Positions 47,901-56,600 of a stretch of DNA of 64,000 nucleotides are shown piece by piece. Positions within the stretch are counted from its first letter, which is position 1; each line of letters starts with the position of its first letter. The stretch covers positions 1,775,001 to 1,839,000 of the forward strand of contig NZ_CP032684.1 of NCBI RefSeq assembly GCF_003627795.1. Direction: 5' to 3'. Below the pieces are notes generated by a model that did not search any database, was not told the DNA's origin, and saw only the letters and a list, made by a program, of their open reading frames with translations. This stretch comes from Rhizobium sp. CCGE531. Lineage in GTDB: Bacteria > Pseudomonadota > Alphaproteobacteria > Rhizobiales > Rhizobiaceae. The translations under genes and the position numbers were made by a program.

Positions 47901-48356
47901 GGTGAGATCCGCCTGGTTGCGGTCCATGACGGTTGCACCGGGATCGATATCCGCCTCGGCAGGGTAGGGCTTGATTAAACGCTGACAGAAGCCGTGGATG
48001 GTCGAGCAGGTGATCTCGTCGATGGCCGCGCTCGCGACGATGAGGTTCTCGCGCTGCGCTTGCGACAGTCCGTTCGGCAGCCCGACGCGGAGTTCGGGCG
48101 CAATGCGACCTGCGGCGAGATCGGTGACGAAGTCCCGCACGCGGGAAAGGAGTTCACTCGCGGCGAGTTCCGTGAACGTAACTGCCGCGATAGCGCGCGG
48201 TGCAACACCCTGCGCCAGCATGACTGCGATGCGCCCTGCCATGACCGCGGTCTTGCCCGAACCCGCGCCGGCTTCAACCAGGATCGAACGGTCGTGTCCG
48301 CTGATGGCATCGCGCCTGGCGTCATCGTCCTTGAGAATTCTCTGCATGGTATCCAT
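44958..48356 (-). CDS. AddA-like UvrD helicase with C-terminal nuclease
   Basis: A 1132-residue SF1 helicase-nuclease. The start at 48356 shares a base with the previous stop (TAATG). Walker A EAGAGSGKTAVMAGR at about 28-40; TFTELAASEL (Ia); VLVDEFQDTDPLQAEIF (II); VVGDPKQAIYRFRGAD (III); LFTMHAAKGLEWPIVI (V); LWYVAATRARELL (VI). The last 170 residues carry a RecB-type nuclease: RGLILHKLMEEVL, then GIADAL and VVVVDWKSDVDP with the D-x-K catalytic pair. That is the AddA plan. It sits with an AddB-like gene inside the mobile region, separate from any chromosomal addAB. Confidence 0.88.
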   Translation of the reverse strand: MDTMQRILKDDDARRDAISGHDRSILVEAGAGSGKTAVMAGRIAVMLAQGVAPRAIAAVTFTELAASELLSRVRDFVTDLAAGRIAPELRVGLPNGLSQAQRENLIVASAAIDEITCSTIHGFCQRLIKPYPAEADIDPGATVMDRNQADLTFLEIVDDWLRERLSGNQSGILAEMVLHSPGETVALMHKIAEALRRRRSLVAPAVTALAQHLQAFRQTADSLSAFMRAAGVTEPETEVYAARFSEMATRLPNSADASTPAGLVGLLVSRPHPDLCTKAGGFSSYRKKGKWVAAAKQAGLSKADGDRLNDAAESLFDACCAAWTALLQAASGQVLATLIDEARPILERYRERKRASAQLDFDDLIYAARDLLRDHEAVRQALGQRYARVLVDEFQDTDPLQAEIFWRLCGDAADEAQDWTSFRIRPGALFVVGDPKQAIYRFRGADVGAYVQARAAFAARDADGLVSISTNFRSCASILTFVNERFEAILSADGQPGFTALDPFHNDRGEGLCVAALDIAVADADGKASAEQQRDAEADAVAELCARLIGSHHIFDRKSSEDRLCQPGDIALLAPTGADLWRYEEALERRGIPVATQAGKGLFRRQEIQDLIALTRVLADRRDTLALGALLRGPLVGLSEEELLDISWTLPRSKDEPNRIPRLDLGVDPADIGHLVARDVLQKLQALHRRSNGTTPHALLSQAIDVLRVRPILLERHRGQAERALANVDLYLNLSTNYPVRGLRAFSEAMTAAWTDEARAVEGRPDAQEEAVALFTMHAAKGLEWPIVIPINTMTGVMPPDSAVIDRQNDTFYCPILGVPPTGYETARQAEKDELDRERVRLWYVAATRARELLVLPRLDVTPSKSAWISLVDLSIAALAALDASHLPPDPVVVSGGPSNDQTREAFAAEAGAIADRQMRLTWLAPSRDENAAGAILQEEEPDIWSGSDQGAPTELETPASPQGGRERGLILHKLMEEVLTGETDDGPAALATRAEELIRALGKVPVANSAAGLVPEELGGCVSRTLALPEIAPLRSSLLAEFPVYALRAEDNEIVATAGIADALTVNHEGRPVVVVDWKSDVDPDAKTLDQYRDQVHAYLEMTGAELGLIVLMTSATVIAVNPPKAPLPPS

Positions 48357-51010
48357 TATTCCGCCTCCCACACCAGAGCGACTTCGCCAAGCCGCTGGGT
48401 CGCGGCGGATTGCTTGCGTTTGCAGTAGGTGGCGCTGGCATTGGCCGGCAGAGCGAAAGCTAGATCGTCATAATCGCTGCCCGTATCCGGACCGGGCAAG
48501 GCGGCGCCACTCGCAAATGCACTTCGCGCCGCCCGCAGATGCTGGACAATTTCCGTCAGCGTGGCTTCTGGATCATCGAGCTGAAGGTCGATCGCTTCGC
48601 GCGGATAAAGCAGTGATGCGCTGATCGCTACATGATCGCCCAACAGCGCCTTCACAGCGAAAGCGTAGAGGCAGCGCTGGAGTTCGCGTCCGCCGTTCAG
48701 CCGAATTTCGCCTTTGGGAAGCTTTCCGGTCTTATAGTCGCGAACCAGCGCCCGGCTTCCGTCGCCGGCAATATCGAGCCGATCGATGTAGCCGGCGATG
48801 CAAAACCCAGTGTCTGGAATTGCCACGGGCAAGGTGGCATCCCAAGGTAGCTCTGCCGTCGACTTGGGTTCTGACCCACCAAAGGGCACTTCGCCATAGG
48901 AACGGCTGCCCGGCAGATGCACGTCGCCATAGGCAAGCGCCTGACCAGCCAGAAGGCGAACGTCAGCAAGTGTTCGGCCCCATATGACATTGGGGGGAAC
49001 GGGGCGTTCGCTTTCCCAGTCGATCGCGACCGCGTCCACAGCCTCGGCCACGGCTCTCTCGATGGCGGACGCATTGGCGGAAGCCAGACCACCGGCCATT
49101 TCAAGAGCCCGCAATGCGCGATCAAGCACCAAGTGAATGAGGTCGCCGGCCGCAAGCGCATCAAGCACCAGCGGTTCAGCGCTGCTTTGCGGCGACTTCC
49201 AGCCGAACGCGTAGCGCCAAAGAAAACCGAGCGGGCTGCGCAGCAGGGTTTTCAGCGAACTGGCCGACTGGGTCCGCGCGAGAATAGCGAGAATGAGTGG
49301 ATGATCAGGCTGGACGAGGCCATCATGAGCGGTGATGTCGGCCGTGCGCCAGTCCCGCCAGCAGCTGCGGGCGCCGATCGCCTGAGGATCAGCGGCAAAC
49401 TCCCGCGGGCGAGCCATCAGTCGGTCGGTTTCGCTGAAGGCATGCTCAGGAATTGCGTTGCGGCGCAGATAAGCTTCATCGCCGTAGGCGGCAAACAACG
49501 GGCTGCGGCCGAGTAAACGGCCGTCGCTGTCACGACGGGCGCGGGAAAGCACCACCTCACGGGAGGTGGTCGCAAGGATCGTTTCGAAATCCCTGCGATC
49601 GGCGAGGCTGACGGGAAGAGGGTCAAGGTCGCCAGTCGGGATGATGTGATCGGGTATCAGCCTGTCTTCAGCAATCCCGCGCGGCCAACGCGAAGAGTTG
49701 AGCCCGATCAGCCGAACGAAGCGTCGAGGCGATGCGGCAAGCGCGCTTGCCGGCATCCACGCGACCGACACGCAGGCCTGCAGCCCGTCGTCCTGCTTCA
49801 ATGCATCAAGGGTGGCGTCAACGGACGTGGCAGGCCCGGCAAGCAGCGCCTTGCGCCAGATGGACAGCGCCCTGCCTTTGAGGAAAACCTCGCCTATCTC
49901 CTTTGCGGCATCTGGTCCCTTGGCCAGTAACTCAACCACTGCCCGCAACGCTGATACGTGATCCGTGCCATCGGGCCAATCTTCCGGCTTGAGTCGTGCG
50001 AGCAGACGATTCCACGCGGCAGCTGTCGATAAGGGCGCATCGCTCGGCAGCACTCGCAGCCATCCGTCGGGAAGACCAGACAGCGGCGTCGATTCTCGGC
50101 ACAGCGAAGCCAAGCGGCGCAGACGTGATTGCGTGAGCCCGCGCACGACGACGTCGGCAAGTGCCGCAGCCGCCTGTCCCTCGCGCGTCGCGACGGCGCC
50201 AACGCCGTGAACGAAATGCAGGTCGAGATTGGCGTCGGCGCGCAAGGCCAGGAAGTGGTCGTCATAATCGGCCGGAGAAGCCGTCGCGATGGCGATTTCG
50301 GAAGGCGAGATGCCCGCGGCGAGCAAGGCACGCGCCCAGCGCATCGCCTCAATAGCTTCGTGGTAGGCGGTCGCGCAACTAATGGAACGGACAGCCGGCT
50401 CTTCGATCCTACCATGGGCGACGGTCACGCCGCAATCGCCGAGCCAGGCCGGAACGGAGCGCGGTCCGGCCGTCCATCGCACCGGGATGCGCTCGGCAAG
50501 CTGCTTGACCAGCGGACGCCAGCACGGAGACAGTTCCGTCAGACCGACGATTTCGAGGTCGCCGAAAATCGCCGGTGCGTGAGCAATGCGGCTGCTTGCA
50601 ATGCCGACGATGTCGACGGGGCGCATCATTCCGTCCGGAAGTTGCGCAAGGACCGCAGCCTCCAGTCCAGCCATGGCGCCAAGACGCGGATGGTCGCCTG
50701 CCCGAGCTGCGAGTTCGATGCCTGCGCGCCATGCCTTGTGCAGCGAGTCGGCCGCCGCGCCAATCATGCCCGGCAGCATCTTGATGCTTTCGAGTTCGCC
50801 CATCGACGTTTCTGGCAAAACCACCTGGATGGCCGTGCGCAGGCTTTCCTCGTCAATCGGCCGGGCGAAGCCGCCTGCAAGTCGCACAGCGGCTTGCTCA
50901 AAAGACATGATCTGGAGGCCGTGACGACCGTCTCGCGCCGCCGCAAGCCGGGCTTCCCGCATAGCGAGGCGGCCATGGACGACAAGTGTTGACCGACTTA
51001 CAGTGGTCAT
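48356..51010 (-). CDS. AddB-like PD-(D/E)XK nuclease family protein
   Basis: An 884-residue partner of the AddA-like gene. Start chosen at 51010 because AGGAAAGG lies just upstream, within an alternative longer reading. N-terminal half is a degenerate helicase-like fold (no Walker A visible), as in AddB. The C-terminal nuclease is seen as RSPLGFLWRYAFGW, then GDLIHLVLDRAL, and catalytic CIAGYIDRLDIAGDG...LVRDYKTGKLPKG. The iron-sulphur cysteines of canonical AddB are not obvious. The pair overlaps at TAATG and must be made together. Confidence 0.82.
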   Translation of the reverse strand: MTTVSRSTLVVHGRLAMREARLAAARDGRHGLQIMSFEQAAVRLAGGFARPIDEESLRTAIQVVLPETSMGELESIKMLPGMIGAAADSLHKAWRAGIELAARAGDHPRLGAMAGLEAAVLAQLPDGMMRPVDIVGIASSRIAHAPAIFGDLEIVGLTELSPCWRPLVKQLAERIPVRWTAGPRSVPAWLGDCGVTVAHGRIEEPAVRSISCATAYHEAIEAMRWARALLAAGISPSEIAIATASPADYDDHFLALRADANLDLHFVHGVGAVATREGQAAAALADVVVRGLTQSRLRRLASLCRESTPLSGLPDGWLRVLPSDAPLSTAAAWNRLLARLKPEDWPDGTDHVSALRAVVELLAKGPDAAKEIGEVFLKGRALSIWRKALLAGPATSVDATLDALKQDDGLQACVSVAWMPASALAASPRRFVRLIGLNSSRWPRGIAEDRLIPDHIIPTGDLDPLPVSLADRRDFETILATTSREVVLSRARRDSDGRLLGRSPLFAAYGDEAYLRRNAIPEHAFSETDRLMARPREFAADPQAIGARSCWRDWRTADITAHDGLVQPDHPLILAILARTQSASSLKTLLRSPLGFLWRYAFGWKSPQSSAEPLVLDALAAGDLIHLVLDRALRALEMAGGLASANASAIERAVAEAVDAVAIDWESERPVPPNVIWGRTLADVRLLAGQALAYGDVHLPGSRSYGEVPFGGSEPKSTAELPWDATLPVAIPDTGFCIAGYIDRLDIAGDGSRALVRDYKTGKLPKGEIRLNGGRELQRCLYAFAVKALLGDHVAISASLLYPREAIDLQLDDPEATLTEIVQHLRAARSAFASGAALPGPDTGSDYDDLAFALPANASATYCKRKQSAATQRLGEVALVWEAE

Positions 51011-51176
51011 GATGTTTCCTTTCCTCATCAACCCGTTTCCCGGTCGGTTTCGCTGTGCCGTCGGACCGCGCGAACGCCCGCTTTTCAGGCCGCACGGTCC
51101 TTCTTACGAGGTACAAGCAACGGTTTGGAAGTAGACTTTGGCGCGATATGCTTGCGCCGCAATGTAACTCACAGGT

Positions 51177-51620
51177 TTATTGCTTAGGTGCTGATATCCA
51201 CGTCCAAATCCGTTGCCAGATACCGCGCTGGGGCGTTGCCGGAGCGGTATGGGCAGGAGGTTCGACCTTTGCCGGCTGGCCGTAGAAACGCTCCTTAGCG
51301 GCGCGATCGCGACGACGCTCAGCTTCGACCTGTTCCTCGCTCCACGGGCCTGCTTCGATAATCTTGCTTCGATCGATCACATAATGTGACCGGCACTTCA
51401 GCGTCCAATTACCGATCGACGGACGAAGGGAGATGGTTTCGCCGTCGAATGTCATCTTCCAGTCCGTCGGTGTGAAGGGGACGATCACTTCCTCGCCGCA
51501 GCCGCAGCAACAACTATGGGCTGACGTCGCATAGTCCATCGACACGTAGAGGACACCAGCCTGCAGACGCTCGGGAATATGTTCGACGAAGCGGTGCTCA
51601 AGTCGTTGGTACCGGATCAT
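51177..51620 (-). CDS. DUF6527 family Cys-rich protein
   Basis: A 147-residue protein; the ATG at 51620 overlaps the E1 stop (ATGA). Conserved-looking metal-site residues: HSCCCGCGEEVIVPF (Cys37-41) and, 35 residues later, WTLKCRSHYVI (Cys76, His79), an arrangement suited to a zinc-binding treble-clef or ribbon. TPTDWKMTFDGETISLRPSIG is the family core. It is the constant third member of multi-ubiquitin/E1 loci of this type, so an E3-like or substrate-handling role is a fair hypothesis, not an observation. The Pro/Ala tail is disordered. Confidence 0.75.
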   Translation of the reverse strand: MIRYQRLEHRFVEHIPERLQAGVLYVSMDYATSAHSCCCGCGEEVIVPFTPTDWKMTFDGETISLRPSIGNWTLKCRSHYVIDRSKIIEAGPWSEEQVEAERRRDRAAKERFYGQPAKVEPPAHTAPATPQRGIWQRIWTWISAPKQ

Positions 51621-52789
51621 GCGAGGTCTCCGTTGATCAGCATGTTGCCGTCGGTCGTGTAGGTGCAGTGGTGTTCCTGCTCCAGATCGCGATAGAAGCC
51701 GCGGATCTTCTTCCACTTCACCACCGCGAGAACGGCATTGAGTGCGTTGAGGTCGGCCACCTGGATGTTGGAGGCGTAGATGTCCTTGGCGCCGCCGCCC
51801 ACAAAGGAAATGCGCTGCGGCACGTGATCCCGCTTTTCGGGCGTGCTGGCGGTCACCCGCAGGATGCCACCCAGCGAGCCTTCATCAAGCTCAAGACCCA
51901 TCCCGACATCGATGAAACCGGCGCCGATTGCCTGGAGTTTCTCCACGATCGACTGCTTGGCCTCACCCGCATCAAGGGAAAGGAACGCGAAGGTCACGCC
52001 GTCGAGAAGGTGGAGGTTGTCAGCGTTCAGAGCGACATCGTTCGCTACGATGTTGCGGTGCATGCGACTGTAAATGCGCTTGAGATATTCGACCTTCTTG
52101 GGCGCGTCCCGGAGCTCGTCCAGGCTGGGAGCACCTGGCGCGCGGAACGCATTGTGGGTGAGAAATTCATCGCTGTCGAAGATCCGGATTTCGCAAACCG
52201 GTGTTTTCGCGACAAGGTCGAGAATGTAGCCGCCCGTGCCGCCGAGCCCGATAATGGCGATGCGCTCGCCCACGAGCCGTCCTGTCAACGCGCCGATACC
52301 AACGCGGTCGGAGGCGGTCTCGACGTAGTTGAACACGCTCTCTTCCTCCTGTTCGGGCTCGCGAAAGGTGCGTGCGGTCGAACCGGGCTTCAGCACTGCC
52401 GCCGGCCCCGCGATGATGTTCGCGTAGCTTGTCATCTTATGGTGATAGTCCGCATAGCCGCCTTCCGGCTTGCTTGAGAAGCTGTGCGTTGCCTTCAAAC
52501 CATGGCCAAGGTTGAAGGCGCCGCTCACGTGCGAAATCCCTTCAATTCGAACGCCATCGGCATGGCAAGGGAAATCACCGTCCCAGTGAACGACATGCGT
52601 GTCCGGCGTACGTGTCTGATCTCCGGCCAATGTAAGGCTGGAGATTAAGGTGCCGATGCGCAGCTGTCGGCGCTCGTCGACATAAGGGATCTCGCGCATT
52701 ACGAGATAGCCGCCCTGCTGCTGGACGAAGTAGCCTTCGTCCAGCAGGCGCTTGAGGTCTGGATTACGATTGAACAGTGCGCGTGACAT
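51617..52789 (-). CDS. E1-like ThiF adenylyltransferase with N-terminal DUF6791/E2-like region
   Basis: A 390-residue protein. Residues 165-390 are a ThiF/E1 Rossmann domain: ERIAIIGLGGTGGYILDL (nucleotide loop at 180-186), the acidic pair in IRIFDSDEF (205-207), N213 and R216 of HNAFRAPG, then the usual crossover. Residues 1-160 match the domain placed before such E1s (DUF6791) and contain VVHWDGDFPCHADGV with Cys75 and SFSSKPEGGYADYHHK, which may be an E2-like site. Start at 52789 overlaps the multi-ubiquitin gene by 26 bases. It should activate the C-terminus of the neighbouring ubiquitin-like protein with ATP. Confidence 0.83.
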   Translation of the reverse strand: MSRALFNRNPDLKRLLDEGYFVQQQGGYLVMREIPYVDERRQLRIGTLISSLTLAGDQTRTPDTHVVHWDGDFPCHADGVRIEGISHVSGAFNLGHGLKATHSFSSKPEGGYADYHHKMTSYANIIAGPAAVLKPGSTARTFREPEQEEESVFNYVETASDRVGIGALTGRLVGERIAIIGLGGTGGYILDLVAKTPVCEIRIFDSDEFLTHNAFRAPGAPSLDELRDAPKKVEYLKRIYSRMHRNIVANDVALNADNLHLLDGVTFAFLSLDAGEAKQSIVEKLQAIGAGFIDVGMGLELDEGSLGGILRVTASTPEKRDHVPQRISFVGGGAKDIYASNIQVADLNALNAVLAVVKWKKIRGFYRDLEQEHHCTYTTDGNMLINGDLA

Positions 52790-53519
52790 TAAATACCGTA
52801 CCCTTCTTCTTGACATCGACAGAGCCGCCGGCTCCGAGTTCTCCGGCATGGGGGGCCGACGCCGCGTGCCGATAAGTCATCGAGAAGACGACATTCGGCT
52901 CGTGCTGACCCGGAAAGGCGAGCTGGACGACCTGCTCGAACGCCACCGTCCGAGCGTCCACCGTGCGGCGGCGCGAATTGACGATGATCTCAAAGGTCAC
53001 GGGCGGCTTGGGCGCGGTGATGAAACGCTCGATGCCAGCGACCGTCAGGTCGTCCAGCTCGTTCTGTTCGATCAAGCGATCTTCGCCGCCCGGAACTTCG
53101 AGGAATACCGCCTCGTTGTCTCCCGGCTTGGCCAGTCCATAAAGGACCGCACCGCTGATGACGGGCTTGCCCCAGCGCATTTCGTCGTCGTTGAGGGTCA
53201 GCTTGAATTCGCGATCCGACTGGAAAGCAATGAAGCGCTCAGCCCCGCGCTCGCGCAGGTCAAAGGGTTCATTCAAGCGTACATCCTCGAATTCGCCCGA
53301 CGGCAAGATCGCAAAGAGGCTGTAGCCGTGCCGAGCATCGAGAGACGCGGCCTCCAGCACCTGCCGGCCGAGCGGCACGGGATCGCTCACATGACGCTGT
53401 TGAAAATTGAGGTCGCCCTCAGCAAGGAGAAACCGATATCCCCGCGCCGGTCGAAGCGCCCGGCCTTCGCGCAGGGCGTCTCCGACATCGTCATATTCAA
53501 GAAGTTCTTCCGTAGTCAT
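52764..53519 (-). CDS. Multi-ubiquitin domain protein
   Basis: A 251-residue protein built of three beta-grasp-like repeats of about 70 residues, each opening with an alternating hydrophobic strand and closing with a short ERF/VFNV strand: about 27-97 (YRFLLAEGDLNF ... ERFIAF), 100-170 (REFKLTLNDDEMRWGKPVISG ... ERFITA) and 172-251 (TFEIIVNSRRRTVDA ... TVFNVTRTVQS). This fits the bacterial multi-ubiquitin family. The C-terminus is not a bare diglycine, so processing or a different attachment mode would be needed. It begins the E1/DUF6527 subunit group and overlaps the E1 gene. Confidence 0.8.
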   Translation of the reverse strand: MTTEELLEYDDVGDALREGRALRPARGYRFLLAEGDLNFQQRHVSDPVPLGRQVLEAASLDARHGYSLFAILPSGEFEDVRLNEPFDLRERGAERFIAFQSDREFKLTLNDDEMRWGKPVISGAVLYGLAKPGDNEAVFLEVPGGEDRLIEQNELDDLTVAGIERFITAPKPPVTFEIIVNSRRRTVDARTVAFEQVVQLAFPGQHEPNVVFSMTYRHAASAPHAGELGAGGSVDVKKKGTVFNVTRTVQS

Positions 53520-53600
53520 ACGTTGGGTCCTTATGTTTTCGCCGCGGCGACGCCGCGGCTCTAAGGATCCAATCGGAGCGACATTCGCCGACCGGTAAGG

Positions 53601-56600
53601 TCAGGCAAACTTTTTTTTCAGCGGCCCTTGCGGGGTCGAACCACAGATGAAGAAAGCGGGACAGTTCGGGCATGTGAATGAGGAAACCGTGGCAGGAAAC
53701 CGCCCCCCGCGAATTTCGCCTAGAAACTTTGCAAGCTTGTCTCTACGCCCCGACAATTCACGATCGGACAGGGATAGGGGATGCGCTTCAATGTCCGAAA
53801 GGTGGACCAACTCTGCGACGGCGCCCGGGAAGGCCTGCTTGACGGCGAGGATTAGGGCCGCGGCCCCGACATCCTTGCCCTCGGTGGATCGCATGTGACC
53901 TGTTCCAATGCGGCGAACCGCGCGGACTCCATCGGGTCGCACCAGCACCTCGTCCGGCTCGACGAGGATTTCCTCACCTCCAACTATGAGACTGACTGCG
54001 GTGCGCACCTCGAAGACCGCTCCCGCGCGGCTGGACAAAAAGAAGCGCAGCATCGCCATGGCGAGATCGAGGAATTCCGCACGATAACCATGATCGGAAA
54101 GCCCTTGGCTGACGAAGGCTGCTTCCGCTCGATCTTGCAGCTCCCGCTCCGAAAGAGACAAGCCGGACGCGACCACCGCCCCAACCACCGAGCGGACTGC
54201 CTCATGCAGCTGCATGAAGGCAGTCGTGGTTCGACGTCCACCGACCTGAAGGACATGCGTGTAGAAAAAGCGACGTGGACATGACTCATAAAGAGCGATT
54301 TGCGGTCCGCTAAAGCGAAGCCGCCCGTCGACGATCATTTCAACGCTCTGCGCGTCTGGGGCCGGGGGAAGGGGGCGAGCTGGCATGATCGTGCGGCGCA
54401 TCAACGTGGTCCCGAGGCGGTCGAGGAACGGCGAGAGTGGCCGATTGTGCCCATTGCTTTTCTCTGTCGGTGCATAGAGGAACAGGCGGTTGCGAGCGCG
54501 TGACAACGCAACATAGAAGAGGCATTCCTGCTCCTCAGCTTGGCCGGCCCGGAATGCATCCAGGGCGCTGCCGTCCGCGCCAGTGATCATGCCCGTCGGC
54601 GCCGGGCACGGTGGAGCCTGCGGCGTCCGTGGGATTGTATCGCTGTTAAGTCCAAGGATATGCACAGCTTCGAATTCCAGGCCCTTGGCGCCGTGGATCG
54701 TCATCAGTCGCACGCCGTCGAGATGCTGTGCTGCTGCCGGCAGCTGTCGCAGGTCGCGGTCGTCGCCCAGGCGCACCAGTCTGCGCACGCGGTCGAGCAG
54801 GCGCGTGACAGGCAGCCCGCGTCCCGAGGGTTGTACGCGCACGAAATTCAGGAACTGCCAGATCGCAATACCGCGTGTGCGATCGCCGAGGTCCGACGAT
54901 GCTCCGAGACGTGCCGTAATCTGCGTGCGATCGAGAAGCAGCGTCGCGAGTATTGTCCACGGCGAGGCGGCGTCGCCGAATCCATCCAGAGCAACAGCCA
55001 AGTTCCCCAGCGCCCGACGGCCTGCCTCGCTCAATTCTGGGATGGAGGCGAGACTCTGCAGCCAACTTGCCGGAGCGGGATCTGTTGCTCTCAAATAGGC
55101 GAACACAGCCGCGACGTCCGCGAAAGACATAGCGAAATCCGGCCAGCATGCGATGCGAACAAGGCCCATGGCGCGCCGGTCGACGAGTATCGAGAGGAGT
55201 GCAAGCAGGTCCTTGACCTCCCCTCGCTCGAACAGGCTGCCAAGGAAGAGAACCGGCACACCGAGCCGCTCAAGATCTTGCCCTATCCTGGACAGCTTTT
55301 CATTGCCCGTGCACAAGACCACCTGATCGCGATAGGCATGCCCCTCGCGTCGCAGTTCCTCGATCACCTCTGCCAGAGCGACCTGCTGTTCTTCGGCTCG
55401 CCGAACCGTGTGCAGTTCCGGCGGATGACCATTGACGCCTCGCTCCGCATCAAGGCCGCTATCTGCATCACCAGCTCGCATCTTCATGGCGAAATTGGAA
55501 AAGCTGGTCGTGATCTCTGGTACCGAGCGATAGTTGCGCTTCAATCGACCGCGTTTGCCCCCGGCGAAGTCTTCCTTCCCGAAGCGTGTCATGTTGAACG
55601 ATGACGCTCCCCGAAACCGATAGATCGACTGCTTGGCGTCGCCGACCACCCAGAGATTATCGCCATCGGGGCGTATCGCGCTCAGCAATCTCACGCTGCT
55701 GCGATTGACGTCCTGATATTCGTCGACAAGGACGTGATCGTACTGCGCCTGGAGTGTCGCGCGGATAGGCGCATCCTTCTCGAGCAGTTGAACCGGTAGC
55801 GCGACAAGGTCGCCAAAGTCGACACAGTTCGAATTGCGCTTGAGCTGCTCATAGGCCGCGTAGACGCGCGCGACTTCGACGGCGCGCTCTGCCGCTTCGC
55901 GTGCCTCCGGATCACTCGCCTTTGACAGCATGGCGTCGGCGAGCACTGCATAGGTGTCGGCATCGACCACCTCATCCTTGGCTCTCGACACGGCAACCAG
56001 CATATCGGCGATGATCTGGGTGGGATCATAAAGATTGCGATAGTGAGAAAGCCTCAGGCGCGGAAACTCCTCCTCAAGGAGCTCGACCGCTTCGGTTCGA
56101 TCCATCATCCGCGGGTCTTTCGGCAGGCCGAGTTCCGCATAAAACCGACGAATGATATCGAGGCCGAAGGCGTGAAAGGTACCGATCCACATTGCGGCGG
56201 CTGCCTCGGGCCGCTTGCGTGCGATCCTTTCGGCCATTTCCCCCGCCGCCTTGTTCGAGAAGGTCAGGAGCAAGATACGCCTCGGATCAACGCCGTCTTC
56301 CAGAAGGCCTTCGACGCGCGCAACCAAGGTTTGGGTCTTGCCCGTGCCGGGGCCCGCTTCGAGCAGGTAAGCTTCGCCGCGATGTGCCGCTGCCGCCGCT
56401 TGCAGAGGATTCAACGACCGTGCCGCATGCGCTGCCTCGGTCGTTGACGGCACCGGCGGCAGGAGCAAGGCATCGAATAGCTGTTGCGCGACGACCTCGA
56501 ATGGTGCGCCGAGCTTCGTGGAAATCTCGGCCGCCGACAGGCCCTCGTCGATATGAAGTGCCCGCGCGACGTTGCGCGGGAGCAGCAGCTCGCGAGCGAA

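Noticed and set aside
54540..55604. Plus-strand frame of 354 codons
   Set aside because: Shadow of the IrrE/UvrD fusion gene on the other strand.
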